Origin: Topomyia yanbarensis
Taxonomy: Eukaryota; Arthropoda; Insecta; Diptera; Culicidae
DNA: 64,000 nucleotides
Assembly (NCBI RefSeq): GCF_030247195.1
Contig: NC_080671.1
Coordinates: 182,879,725 to 182,943,724, forward strand
Direction of reading: 5' to 3'
Positions 32,349-43,862 of this stretch are shown here, in pieces. The position numbers and the translations under genes were made by a program. The notes beneath the pieces are model-generated. The model saw only the letters and a list, made by a program, of their open reading frames with translations, was not told where the DNA came from and did not search any database. Position 1 is the first letter of the stretch. Each line of letters begins with the position of its first letter.

Positions 32349-35300
32349 GTATTTTTCAATATATCGATTACAAATCGAAAAGGTATAACCTATGTTTAAC
32401 CCCATCCAAAGCCCTTGCAGAAAAACTAAACAGAATTAGATTACATCAAGTTATATTAGAGTTAGAGTTTTTAAAATTTCAATCTATTTCTACGGATCAA
32501 AGTCCGGTTTTACCCTACTCCCACCAAAGTATGAATCTATTTTTTGACCGAAGTACATTCCACATTAGCACAAACAAACTCTGAAATTTCCATCAAAATC
32601 GGATAACAATACAACCAGCAACAAAGTTTTGAAAAACTGACCTTTAAGTATAATGTTTAATATGCCTAGGGGCTGCAATTTTGGAATATGCGTTGAAAAC
32701 CGTGACTTTTTCAATTATTGATATTGGACAATATATCCAAAGAATATTTGATTGCCCATAAGTGGTCCAGACCTGTAAAACGAAGTAATTTGATCCCCAT
32801 TTCAACAGACTTGAAGTTCTGTAGTTGTTACGATTGTACAGGTTTGTATGAGAAATTACTATGTGACTTCAACCTGTAACTCCGGAACCAAAAGTCAGTT
32901 TTGAATGAAATCCAATAGCAGTTAACGAAAGTATTACTGTTGTAATCATTGATATTTCACGGTCGCCAAAGTTTTTCTTTCTAATTTTCAAACACATGTA
33001 GCTTCGATATAAAAAATAAAAATTGAAAAAAAAAATTCAAGCCGCTAAATTTGGCTCCACGAGAGGTGCCCTCTACCCCCCCCTTAACATCTACTCAAAT
33101 TAGTAATCAATGCTCTTTTTATTTTTATTTTTCAGGTAAGTTACATTAACTGCGATGTGAAAGTGTGGATCCATTTTACAGGTTTGGTTAGCACTTTTTT
33201 ATACACTATAGCAAAATTTTCTAACTATCAAAGATGAAAATTAGAACGAGTGCCTATCAAATAAACGAACCGATTAACAAAAAGAATGTTTAACATTGAA
33301 CTGCATTTGGGTGCACTCACAAACACACTAATAAATTGGCTCAACCTTTCCTAAATGTTAAAAGTAAAACTCGTTGACATTCACCACACCGGATAAGACT
33401 GCTTCAATTTAGTGGTGGTGCGAAAAAAAACGCGATCTGCATTCAAAAGTGCCAATCGAGGTGGCCTGTTACCGAAAATTTGCGAAGCAGGAAACCTTCA
33501 AACTAGTTCAGGATGTTGCAAAAAACTAACCAAACAACTCAACCGATCTGTTGATATTTTCGCCAATGGCAGCATTGGTATTGCACGTCCCAATCTAATG
33601 CTAAAGCGTTAAACAGTGAAGTAGTGTTCCGAAAAACTGCTACGTCAGCCCTAGTCAGCACAGGTTGATTCTATAAGGGGTAATACAATGTCATTCTTGT
33701 CTAAGAATAAAACCCATATGAATAGCAAATTTAAATTAGCAAAACAAACAGGTGTTGATATATTGGCAAGCGAGGAGCCAATTGTGATTTATATCGTAGA
33801 TCATAAAGAAACAATGGGTCGGATAAATGTCCAAAACTGACCAGCTGTTGACATGCGAGCAGTTCGCGCTCTGCCTGTATGAGAACACCGCTCTGCCAAA
33901 TTATGCTAATTCAATTCTAGGGGTCTGTGTTTTCAAACCTGCAGACAGTTCCCGTTCCACAGTTAACAATAAATTTATTTCCCGTGATTAGAAGATGGTC
34001 GGGAAAAATGCCGACAAGACTTATGGCAAAAACAGAACCAAAAGTTGGACCTAAGTTTCGAACGGGCTTTCATAACAATATTAGAGGGCGAAATTCTCAG
34101 GCAGTCGCCGGAGGTAACGGCGGCTCAGTGGAGAATGCCTAAAACAGAGCAGTATAGAGGTTGAAAATTTATGTTTTGGGAAAACATGCCATAATTTCCT
34201 GCCCCGGTCATCGCTGCCGCACTCGTTTGGCCGAATTAGTAGAAAGGCGGGGAGGGGATCAGAGCTTGTCTTGCTGTTTAGCTTTGACCGTTCTGATATA
34301 ATCATGCTAATCTTGTTCGGTCGGAATGCTGCAGGTTGCGACTGACTGCGATAGGAAATTGGAGCTGGAAATAACAGTTCTTTGGTCTAGCGGAACCGGC
34401 AGAACGAGTGCAGCAGTGAGGAATGATTTAGTGTCGCGACTCGCGAGAGTTGTGGAAACTTTTCTAAAGCATTCTTATTTAGATGGTTTTTAGCCGTGTC
34501 GCGAGTTCTGAGGCTGTATAAAGAGTGCCCTCGGTTTTGTGTTGTATTTACCTTATTGGAAAGGTGCATGATTCTGTTCTCGAAACAGTATTAAATTTAA
34601 TGCAAACAAGATGAAAGGTGTTAGCTGAAAAAAATTGCGAAATCATAATCGAGGGTACTCCGACTATTTAGTATCAATATGAGACAATTATGTTTGCCTT
34701 TTTGTTTTTACTCAGTGTGAGAGCAGTGGCGGCGCGAGGGTTTTTGCCGTTTGGTGTAGAAAGTTTATCTTGCCACCCATTTTATTGCGAACGAATGGAA
34801 AGAGTTTGATTGAGTTTGACCTTATCATATATGACAAATTTGATGAACGGGTACCTTTTGGCGGAACGCAGTTTAACCGAATAGTTGAACCAAATGCTAT
34901 TCTTTTAATTGGAATAGCCATAATAGCGAAATCTATCATAACTCAAATACTGGTAATTTATTTTTGTATTTAAAATATTTGTAGTTATTCAATGTTTTTT
35001 TTATTTGATATTTTCATTTTTTAGCAATTAAGATAATAGAGCTCGATAAGGCTTGATTTCAGTGAGAGACTTCTCTCTTGATAGAGAACACATCAGCAAA
35101 GTTGTGGAGATTGCTTTCTCGAATATTTTTTGCTTCATACCCTAGGTCTCTTCTTGAAAAACTTTAGAAGTTAAAGCACGTTATATTTGGATGACCCCTG
35201 AAAAATCGTTAATTAAAATATTTTTTCAAATATGATCCTATAATTTTGGAATGTTCGATGAAGTTCTTCTAGCCGTCAAAATACATAACTTACATCATCG

Positions 35301-35620
35301 CATATTTTTTTCTAATCTCGAGTATTTCCAAATTGATGTAGACTTTCTTTGAAAAACAGGCTCCGGTGAGGCTTTCACCCGAAGATTTTTACTGATCTGG
35401 GATAGACTAAAAGCACAAGTATACGTTAGAACCAGACCTACCTGCCAAGTTTAAATGAAACAAGTATAAACTCGTTCATTCTTTTTTCTTTTTGTCGAGG
35501 TATCAATTACCTAAATTGACTCACATCAACCTTTAGTGCTTTGTTTTACAAAGCATTATGTTCACCACTAAGCTTGTCTCATTGGTTTGTAAATTTTTTG
35601 CGTTTGTAAACCGCTTTAGC
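32349..35620. other. Large unassigned region
   Basis: No gene or complete element recognised. The words AACCTGTAACTCCGGAACC and AGTCAGTTTTGAATGAAA near 32870-32910 resemble the hairpin/(CA)n repeat family seen at 49.7 and 57.7 kb, so a diverged piece may lie at about 32.7-32.95 kb. A CAGTGGCGGCG word at about 34725 resembles a lone hAT terminus. Frames at 33412-33612, 33927-34142 and 34770-34973 lack domains. Confidence 0.4.
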
Positions 35621-35624
35621 GATA

Positions 35625-35900
35625 TACACAGGGTGCGTCAGCTGGATGTATACTTTTTCAACATTGAACAACTCTGCTATTTTTCAGCCGATTTTCACAA
35701 GTAAACAAGCTTTTTTTAGGATATTTTATGCCATTTATTATAAACCAGGTTTAGAATACAACGTCGATTAAATGATCACCCCCATTTGATACACAAAAAT
35801 CAGCTCTCTTGCGGGCATTTTGCACGACATCGGACAGAATTTCGCAACAATTTCAGCTCGTATATTTGCTAGAATACATTCAGATGGCACACCCTCTATA
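35625..35900. mobile_element. Possible TA-flanked short element (AGGGTG termini)
   Basis: The left end TATACACAGGGTGCG is loosely inverse to the right end, which reads TATAGAGGGTGTGCC in inverse. Both ends carry a TA. The 276-bp interior read on the minus strand resembles a degraded C-terminal transposase tail (LRNSVRCRAKC then a GD-H-like block), but this is weak. Low confidence. Confidence 0.35.
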
Positions 35901-36433
35901 GTTGTGAGACTCCCCGGCTAGTAACGAAAATCCAAAGGCACCGACCACTCTTGCTGTGTAGAATAAGACTAACAAGGATTGACATTAATTTGTTTATTTG
36001 GTTGATTTTGTTGTTTTTAGCTCTTTTGTACATTCTTTTAATATTTAGTTTTCTTATTGTTTCTTTATCTTTTGCCGTTGATCGCCGTCTAGATATTTTT
36101 ATTTTTTGTATTTACTACATTTTTAATCTTCCCATTTCCTTACTTTTATAAATACTATTGATAACAGTATAAATACTATAGTGTACTGTAATGTGGTGAA
36201 AAACATTTTCACTTTTCACCGTTTTGTGTCTAATTTTGGGTATGAATAGCTGTATATGCTACTCGCATCGAAATTCAGCGGGCAAATTTCCGCAAAGGTA
36301 ATGGCGATTAGAATAATGGCGGGATAATTCACTTTCTATAGCTTGAGTTTGCCGGGTGGCGAAATACAAATTCGATCGTCGAGATTTTATAGATTTTGCA
36401 GAGAATTGAAAAAAGCTGCTAAAAAATCGACTG
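35901..36433. other. AT-rich spacer at the L1-like 3' end
   Basis: The frame 35951-36151 is Ile/Leu/Phe-rich (LIWLILLFLALLYILLIF) because the DNA is T-rich. It is not supported as a gene. It ends at the poly(T) that is the L1-like element's tail. Confidence 0.4.
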
Positions 36434-36570
36434 TTTTTTTTTTTTTTTTTTAGATAATCAGTGTATATTAAAATTTACTAAAACTATTTACAGATTACAT
36501 TCTAAGTAAAATTTCAGTTCATCTATATCTACATCATTATTGCATCTGTTTATGAAGTTCACGTAATTTA

Positions 36571-39500
36571 TTATAGTTTGAGGATATTGCTTCTTGCTGT
36601 TCTGGACACTCCATTTAGTGTTGGTCTAACTAGATCGGTGAACGTGAAGCTTCTCCAGCCGCCCATCGATGCAGTCATCATACGCCGTAACATTGTCCAA
36701 GCCGCTGTTACTCGTTGACACTCGCTAAATTTATGTTGTATGGTTTCCTGTACAGCGTTGCAGTGTACGCACTGCTCTCCATCTGACCGTCGAATGATAT
36801 ACATCAGTCGCCGGTGTTCTGTTTTACCGTTTACGAGCAGGAACAAGTCGGTTCTTTGTTGCGACGATAGTCCTCGCGTTTGATGAATGTTTAGCCATAT
36901 ACGGTTCCAGTCAACGTGCACATTTTCCCGCTCGATTCGTGGTAACTCCGTACTATTTACGTAGAATCTGTGGATAACATCAGCAGTAGGGTTTTGTTGG
37001 ATTTGCGGGGGCAAGAGTGGGAAATGCTGGCGGATTAGTTTCACATCCGGGCAGTCTGCTGGTACGTTTATAGGATTAGCATTGTCTTGAAAAATGAGTG
37101 ATTTGTAGAACGGTATGGAGTTGATCTCCTGGATGTGACGGTTTATCAGCAACGCTTTACATTTCAGCCCCAGGAGTTGAAGATTGAGTCCCCCCGCTGT
37201 TCGATCTCGCGCTAATTGTAGCATTGGAAACGCGCTGCCAGCCCGCGCCACAGGAATGTTCCCATCGACGCAGTCAGTTTCGCTGTATGTACACTCGACG
37301 GGGAAAGAATGGAGGATATGTACCAAATTCTGGAGGTGACGAAAGTGTTTAATAAAATCACCTTTTGCAGAAGTGTCAACGTACGAAGCGAATGTAGCCA
37401 TAAGAGTCGTGCAAATTTTTCCACCAGGGACTCCCAATTTAGTCTTACCATAAGCCGCACTGAGTTAGCGAATATCACACCTAAAATCTTCACGGTGTTG
37501 TTTGTCTGCAACCATGGTACATTCAGCTGGTTTCCATCAATGAGGCCTACATCAATTGACGTCGTCTTTGCCAAATTTAATAGCGCTCCCGATACACGAG
37601 AGAAACGAGAGAAAATTTCGTGTATCTGCTCTATTTTCCGCACGCATGTAACGATTACACTGATATCATCGGCATATGCTATGATTAAATCGTTTCCGCA
37701 CACATTTTCAATCTGCTTCAGCAAAGGTACCAAGTATAGTGCGAAAGTGAGCGACGATAAAGGATTGCCTTGAGCAATCGATCGTTGTATAGGGAAAGAG
37801 GGTGATAGATGACCGTTGACGATCAGTCGACACGACGTCATTGTAGCAAATCTGGAGAGTAGTGCCACTAACCGGCGATTGATGCCGAGTGCGCACATGT
37901 TGTCGAAAACGTACTCACGGTTTACCCGATCGAACGCATGGTCCAGATCGAACGAGATCAGTTTTCCACTTTGCTTTCGTGCGATCAGCTGAGCAATCCT
38001 ATCTTTTATAGACAGAGTGGCTTGAAAAATATTGCGATCGGAATTCGAGCATTTTTGTACATCTCCTAAAATCTGGTGGTTAGTTACGATTCTCTCAAGC
38101 CTTGCTTTGAGGATACGAGACAGCAACGTATAGTCGAAATTTATTAGCGAGATGGGTCTATAAGAGCGAGCGGTATCCCCAGTGTTTTTCTTTTTCACTA
38201 ATACCATAGTAGTTTCTACGAACTCTGTGGGAAAGTTCGACGAAAGGGCCTCGTTTAGTATAAGATTGATCTCACGGTGTATCACGTCGAAAGTTCGTAG
38301 ATAGAACTCTCTCGGCAAACCGTCAGAACCCGGTGATTTTCGAGGTGCGCTCGTTTTTATTGCCTCAACTCAAGAATCTCGGTTGTTGTGATTTCACTCA
38401 TGCTAGCTTCGTTCGCTGCGTTGTTGTCTGGTATCACCCTGGTGCAGATAAAATCGTCGTCTCTCACCCCTCCTGTATCAACAGCAGTGTACAAATCTTT
38501 GTAATATTCTAACATGTGTCTCTCGATATCTTCGGCCCGGTCTATAATTTCATCTCTTTCGTTCCGTACTACATCGATCGTTGTTCTTTTCCTTTTCCTT
38601 TCTGCGAGTTGAAACGTGGAAATTGGTTCACCGGCGATATGCGTCTCGTTGATGCGTGAACTCTCGTTGATGTGACAACATTTCCGCTTTCAGACGATTG
38701 ATGGTTGTCAACATTGTTGGATCTCTATAGTATCCGTCGTACGCTATCCGTAATTGTGTATACAGCCGTTGATGTTCGCGGTGAAAATCGTCATATGCTA
38801 ATTTTGATTTCCACCGGAAAAAGGATTTTATTTTAGGCTTAGCGTACGACGTCCACCAGCCTATCCACGATTGGAAATTTTGTCGTTGACGAGTCCAATA
38901 CTGCCATCGAGTTTGGAATTCTTCGATATTCTCTGTGTTTAGGAGGTGAGGACGTAAGGACCAGAAACCACGACCAGGCTCCCGACCGAGGTGGGGAAGA
39001 CAGAGACGGATGGATACCGCTTTATGGTTTGTAAACGAGCATACATGTGTAGTCGTACTTCGCAAGTGTTCACAAAGGCCCGAACTTACGTAGAAGCGGT
39101 CCAATCTTGACATCGAGTTGTGAGTGATGTAAGTATGTCCGGCTGTTTGTGGGCAAAGTTTTACCCACACGTCGTGGAGTCTCATTTGTTGTACGGACGT
39201 TCGTAGAGCTGGGCTGATGTTGTTTCCTGTTGCGTCGCATGTCCTCACCACGCTGTTGAAGTCTCCCGCCAAAACGATGTGCTCGGTCGGGTGCCGAAGG
39301 TAATAGGCCAGTGTGTTGTTGAAGAATCTTTCTCTTTCTGCTCGCAAGGCTGTACCGGAGGGAGCGTACACATTGCATAGCGTTGTGTTGTGTATTCGTA
39401 CGGCTGTTAAACGGCTGTCCAGACTTTTCTCGATGTGAGAAAATCGTATATGATCTCGGAGGGCGATCGCAGTGCCTCTCCTTGTATGGTCGACATTACA

Positions 39501-39665
39501 GATCACGTTATATCCAGGCAAAGTAAGTTGGTCGTTTTCTACCTCCTGGAGAAATACGATGTCGAGCTCTAGCGTTCGGACGAGAGTACGGAGAGCATTA
39601 AGTTTGGTTGCGTTCGTGATTGTGTTTATATTGATGGTTGCGAGATTATAGCTTGTGAGCTGCAT
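36571..39665 (-). pseudogene. L1/Tx1-like ORF2 (endonuclease-RT) with frameshifts
   Basis: Starts at the TAATG junction. Endonuclease, 39665-38628: LATININTITNATKL, DIVFLQEVEN, LAGDFNSVV (catalytic D-x-N) and SFTNHKAVSIRL (His motif). Around 38630-38670 the frame shifts (into INETHIAGEPISTF). Near 38360 it shifts again into SAPRKSPGSDGLPREFY, the KSPGxDGLPxEFY signature of L1/Tx1-type RT. RT: YRPISLINFDYTLLSRIL, motif A ISFDLDHAFDRVN, AQGNPLSSLTFALYL and motif C IIAYADDISVI. A third shift near 37230 leads to the tail LARDRTAGGLNLQLLGL. The C-terminal finger CVHCNAVQETIQHKFSEC follows at about 36770-36710. About 1,030 codons in total. Three frame changes make it inactive, but catalytic residues look intact, so decay is recent. 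Confidence 0.88.
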
Positions 39666-40699
39666 TATAAGGCGTCGTTCTCTTCACCATGTATATCGTC
39701 CCCTTCGTCATTTCGTTGTTTTTTTCCTGGCGGGCGTCGAAGCGATCGTCGGCTACTTGTGGAGGATGTAGATTGATCAGTTTCATTACCATCGTTGGGT
39801 GCAGATTTGCGCGGTGTGTCCCCGATGTTGAACGATAGCGGTTGTAGATTTGGAACCTTAAACCTGCTGTCTGCCGGCGGATCGGTCTCTGGACGTCGTG
39901 TTGGTTTGCTCGTGTGTGGAAGAGTTTGCGAGACAGATGTCGTACTTTGCTTCAGTTGGTATCCCGATGTGCTCACTGTCACCTGCAGTGGTGTTGGTTT
40001 CGAGATCGGTGGTTTGTTTATGGGCTGCTTTTTCATCATCGACGGGGTTGTATTCGGTCTGGCTGGTTGTTTAGCAACGTTCGCATACGACGCGTTGGCT
40101 TGATCAGCGCTATATTTTTGCACCAGAAGCTTCTTGTTTTGAATGCACGAGATGCCATTATGCACAAACTCGGTGCAATGTCGACAGGTTTGTTGCTGTC
40201 CATGATAGGACAGGGCCGTGGTTTCTCCGTCAATGGTGACAAATGACGGAATGTTTTTCTTAACCATCATTTTCGCTACTCGGACTCCAGTGGGGATACC
40301 ACCAAACGTATATCGTTCATCCCACATGATCTCGTGGAGAGAGTGTACATCACCATATGTGTTTAAGAATTCGATGATTTTCTCGTTCGTTACGTCCTCA
40401 GAGAGATCAAACAGCTTCAATTCCACTGCTCCATCCTCCATCGTGATCCTCAGTTTGTAAATTTTGCCATCGATCTCCGTCTCGTGCTTATCGTCGTGCT
40501 CTTCGACGATTTGCTGTGCAAGCGATAGTTGATTGACCTTAATAAAGGCACACCCGAGGCTTCTGCTTGGCTGTATTCGCACTACTTGTTCTTTTTTCAA
40601 CTCAAGAGTTGTGCTTACGAAATTGTGTAACTCCTCGTAAGATGGCTTCCGTGGAAGATGCGCATAATCGATGCGGAAAGTGTTTTCGCGACGTCTCAT
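39665..40699 (-). CDS. L1/Tx1-like ORF1 protein (gag-like, CCHC knuckle)
   Basis: An intact 344-codon frame. Residues about 1-90 form a small N-terminal fold (RIDYAHLPRKPSYEELHNF). Residues about 100-180 look RRM-like (LFDLSEDVTNEKIIEFL, then GIPTGVRVAKMMV). A single canonical CX2CX4HX4C knuckle, CRHCTEFVHNGISC, follows at about residues 190-205. The C-terminal half is Pro/Ser/Thr/Lys-rich and disordered. In life this protein would bind element RNA and chaperone target-primed reverse transcription. Its stop overlaps the start of ORF2 as TAATG (39667-39663 read on the minus strand), suggesting termination-reinitiation. A diverged piece of a related ORF1 lies at 47395-47780. It has no internal stop although its ORF2 is broken. 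Confidence 0.85.
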   Translation of the reverse strand: MRRRENTFRIDYAHLPRKPSYEELHNFVSTTLELKKEQVVRIQPSRSLGCAFIKVNQLSLAQQIVEEHDDKHETEIDGKIYKLRITMEDGAVELKLFDLSEDVTNEKIIEFLNTYGDVHSLHEIMWDERYTFGGIPTGVRVAKMMVKKNIPSFVTIDGETTALSYHGQQQTCRHCTEFVHNGISCIQNKKLLVQKYSADQANASYANVAKQPARPNTTPSMMKKQPINKPPISKPTPLQVTVSTSGYQLKQSTTSVSQTLPHTSKPTRRPETDPPADSRFKVPNLQPLSFNIGDTPRKSAPNDGNETDQSTSSTSSRRSLRRPPGKKQRNDEGDDIHGEENDAL

Positions 40700-40870
40700 T
40701 TCCGCACTACACGCGACGATGCACTTAAACCGAAATCTAGGGCCTCGATGCCCAGAACTTCTTTTATAGCGAAACCGAATATGTCAAATAGTCCGTGCAC
40801 GACTTCCGTAGCTCAGTAATAGCAAAACGTGTCTGCTCGACTCGGAAGTTGAGTGCTAACTACTGTTCGC
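40700..40870 (-). promoter_or_regulatory. Probable 5' UTR / internal promoter of the L1-like element
   Basis: About 170 bp of stop-containing, GC-balanced DNA upstream of ORF1, distinct from the AT-rich DNA beyond about 40880. LINEs of this kind usually carry an internal promoter here. No specific promoter element is claimed and the upstream edge is a compositional estimate. Confidence 0.35.
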
Positions 40871-41249
40871 GACGAAGGCATGGCCTACTTAACCTTTGGT
40901 TTTATGAATAATGTTCATAAAGTTGGGAACTAGTTCACGTGCAGATGATCGATCTGGTAATGACTTGACGAAAACCGGGACTGAAGTTCGCAAAACAATA
41001 ACAAATATGTCCACTAATAAAAGCGTTTTCGGTCATGTTTTCGTATCATAAACACGTGATTTTTGCAGAATTCATGGCACTTTATTGGAACATTTTTTTT
41101 CCATGGATGTACTTGGTTGACGTTCAACCATTGCTCAGGAATATTCGTATTAAAAGCGTAAGTAAGCAGAAAATAATTTCGATTCTCATCTGGAACGGAA
41201 AGACCTTTTAAACTTCTACTTTTTCTGTTACTTCATCGATCGATTATCG

Positions 41250-41345
41250 TGGGTCGTCAAATGGTGGGATAACAAAATTCTCACAAGTTTCCTATCTCAT
41301 GGCTCCACGCGAGTCTAAGTCTATTGATGACATTTGGTCCTTAGA
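41250..41345 (-). repeat. Dispersed repeat, inverse partner of 25160-25245
   Basis: Reads, in inverse, GACTCGCGTGGAG, ATGAGATAGGAAACTTGTGA and CCATTTGACGACC, matching 25160-25245 with about 85 percent identity by eye. No coding signal. Confidence 0.65.
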
Positions 41346-42405
41346 CCGGCGACGACTGGGTGCTATCAGCCTTCTGCCGATAGTAGCAGAATGAGAGGGT
41401 GTGAACAGATCTAGTTGAGAAAATATTGCCGTAAAAAATGAATAGTTGATCGGAAATTAGCCCCAATACGACTAATCTGACTAGTATCGATGATCACGGG
41501 TCAATACGTATTGAAAATTCGCCGCGTCTTTTTATGAACCTAATTTTTTCCGTTATTCACTCGGAATACCAAGGGGGTAAAAAGTTACGCGGACTACCAA
41601 GGGGGTCTAAAAAAATGGGAACGCTTACTTTGACCGGTCATATCTCAGCCGTTACATAATCGATTTTAAATCTGTCTTCACCAATAGAAAGATATGTTTT
41701 TTGTGAATACGTCAAATTAAAAAATAGAAGAATAGAGTTGTCTACCGTAAGTTACAGTAAAAAGAGTATAACAAAGTCAGTGAGAAAAAAAATGGGAACG
41801 CTTCTTTGACTTGCCATATCTTAACTGTTTGCTCACCAATTTTAATTCTTTCTTCACCATTGGATAGGCAAATCTTTTATAAAAACAGTGAACAAAGAAT
41901 GATGGAAAACAAATTTGTGTATCTGAAGTAATTGTAAAAACAGTAATTGAGAGTCAGTACAGACGAAATTACTTTTTCTGTTCAAACAATCGTATCACGA
42001 CCGTTTGTCAACCAATTTCAATTTTCCTTACACCAATGCAATCCTTAGAGCTTCTAGACTTGTAATATATGCAATAAATAGTAGATTTTCAAAAATTACT
42101 ATACTTTTTCGAGTTTTTAGGAGATAGGATTTTTACAATGTACGTAGCATACGGTTGATTGAAATTCTTTGCGACTTGTTAGATTTACGGTTTGAAAATT
42201 ACCTGTTTACTCAATAGTTCTACATATTATACATGGATATTATTATATCAAAATGATTGCACGAACGTGGAGAAACACATTATTGTATGTAAGTTACTAA
42301 ATAATAGAGTGTGTTAGGACGATTCAGTAAATACGAAGAAGTTCAGAATTTTGAAATATTCGTCATATAACTTTAAATTTGAAGCGATGACCTATACATT
42401 TTAAT

Positions 42406-43110
42406 ACACCAGTCGATTGTAATTGATGGCGGCTATAATTTCTGAAAAAAAAAACACATTTTTATATTTTCTCAAAAAATAGCCAAAAGTACGTAGAAGT
42501 ACAGAAATTCCATTTAGTTGGCAAATAACGTCGAGTTCAAAGTGATGGCCTATGCCTTTTTATATACCAATCGATTGTAATTGATTTTGGCTACAATTTC
42601 TGAAAGAACATATTTTCTAAAAAAAATAGCCAAAACTACGTATAAGCACAGAAATTTCATTTAGTGGGTAAATAACGTCGAATTTTAAGGGATGATTTAT
42701 ACTTTTTTATACACCAATCGATTGTAATTAATGGTGGCTACAATTTCTGAAAGAACACATTTTTATATTTTCTCAAAAAATAGACAAAATACGTAGAAGT
42801 ACGGAAATTTGATTTAGTTGGCAAGTAAGGTCAAATTCAAAGTGATGATTACACTTTTATATATACCAATCGATTGTAATTGATTTCGGCTACAATTGTT
42901 GCAAGATAAACTTTTTATATTTTCTTAAAAAAACGACAAAAATACGTAGAAGTACAGAGATTTCGTTTGATTGACAAATAACTGCAAATTAAAAGGGATG
43001 ACCTACACTATTTATACACCAATCTATTGTAATTGATGGCGGCTACAATTTCTGATAGAACAATTGTTTATATTTTCTCAAAAATTAGCCAAAAATACGT
43101 AGAAGTACGG
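42406..43110 (+). repeat. Tandem array, five units of about 150 bp (left arm)
   Basis: Each unit contains CACCAATCGATTGTAATTGAT, then a GGCTACAATTTCTG block, TTTTATATTTTCTCAAAAAA, TACGTAGAAGTACAGAAATTT and a GGCAAATAACGTC-like segment. Spacing between unit centres is 153, 144, 158 and 152 bp. Alternate units differ by GATGGCGG against GATTTTGG/GATTTCGG, hinting at a higher-order dimer. Confidence 0.85.
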
Positions 43111-43137
43111 AAATTTGTAGTTACGTGCCAATCAGAC

Positions 43138-43862
43138 GAAATTTCTGTACTTCTACGTATTTTTGTCGTTTTTTTGGGAAAATATGAAAAGTTTATCTTG
43201 CAACAATTGTAGCCGAAATCAATTACAATCGATTGGTATATATATAAAAGTGTAGGCCATCACTTTGAATTTGACCTTATTTGCCAACTACATCAAATTT
43301 CCGTACTTCTTCGCATTTTGTCTATTTTTTGAGAAAATATAAAAATGTGTTCTTTCAAAAATTGTAGCCGCCATCAATTACAATCGATTGGTGTATAAAA
43401 AAGTATAAATCATCCCTTAGAATTCGTCGTTATTTGCCCAATAAATGAAATTTCTGTACTTGTACGTATTTTTGGCTATTTTTTGAGAATATATAAAAAT
43501 TTGTTCTTTAAGAAATTGTAGCCAAAATCAATTACAATCGATTGGTGTATAAATGGAATAGGTGATAGCTTTGAATACTTGAAGCTATTTGTCAACTAAA
43601 TGAAATTACTGTAGTTCTACGTACTTTAGTCTATTTTTTGAGAAAATATACAAATTGTTCTTCCAGAAATTGTAACCAAAATCAATTATAATCGATTGGT
43701 ATATAAAAAGGTATAGGCCATCGCTTTGAATTCGACGTTTTTTGCCAACTAAATGAAATTTCTGTACTTCTACGTACTTTTGGCTATTTTTTGAGAAAAT
43801 ATAAAAATGTGTTTTTTCAGAAATTGTAGCCCCCACCAATTACAATCGACTGGTGTATTAAA
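43138..43862 (-). repeat. Tandem array, five units of about 150 bp (right arm, inverse)
   Basis: Inverse counterpart of the left-arm array, with unit centres about 154 bp apart. The alternating variant pattern of the left arm is mirrored, so the array existed before, or was copied with, the palindrome. Confidence 0.85.

Larger units (their letters stand above)
36434..40870 (-). mobile_element. L1/Tx1-like non-LTR retrotransposon, nearly full length
   Basis: Minus-strand order: 5' UTR (about 40870-40700), ORF1 (40699-39665), ORF2 (39665-36571, frameshifted), a short 3' UTR of about 119 bp and a poly(A) tail (plus-strand T run 36434-36451, 18 nt). The length of about 4.4 kb suits a compact L1/Tx1-like element. 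The 5' edge is approximate; I could not match a target duplication across the tail and 5' end. It is the least decayed autonomous element in the window. Confidence 0.85.

Noticed and set aside
35951..36151. 66-codon hydrophobic frame as a membrane peptide
   Set aside because: T-rich DNA gives Phe/Leu/Ile codons by default; no further support.
37309..37773. 154-codon plus-strand frame
   Set aside because: Antisense shadow of the L1-like RT.
39795..40460. Plus-strand frames of 80-110 codons
   Set aside because: Antisense shadows of the L1-like ORF1.
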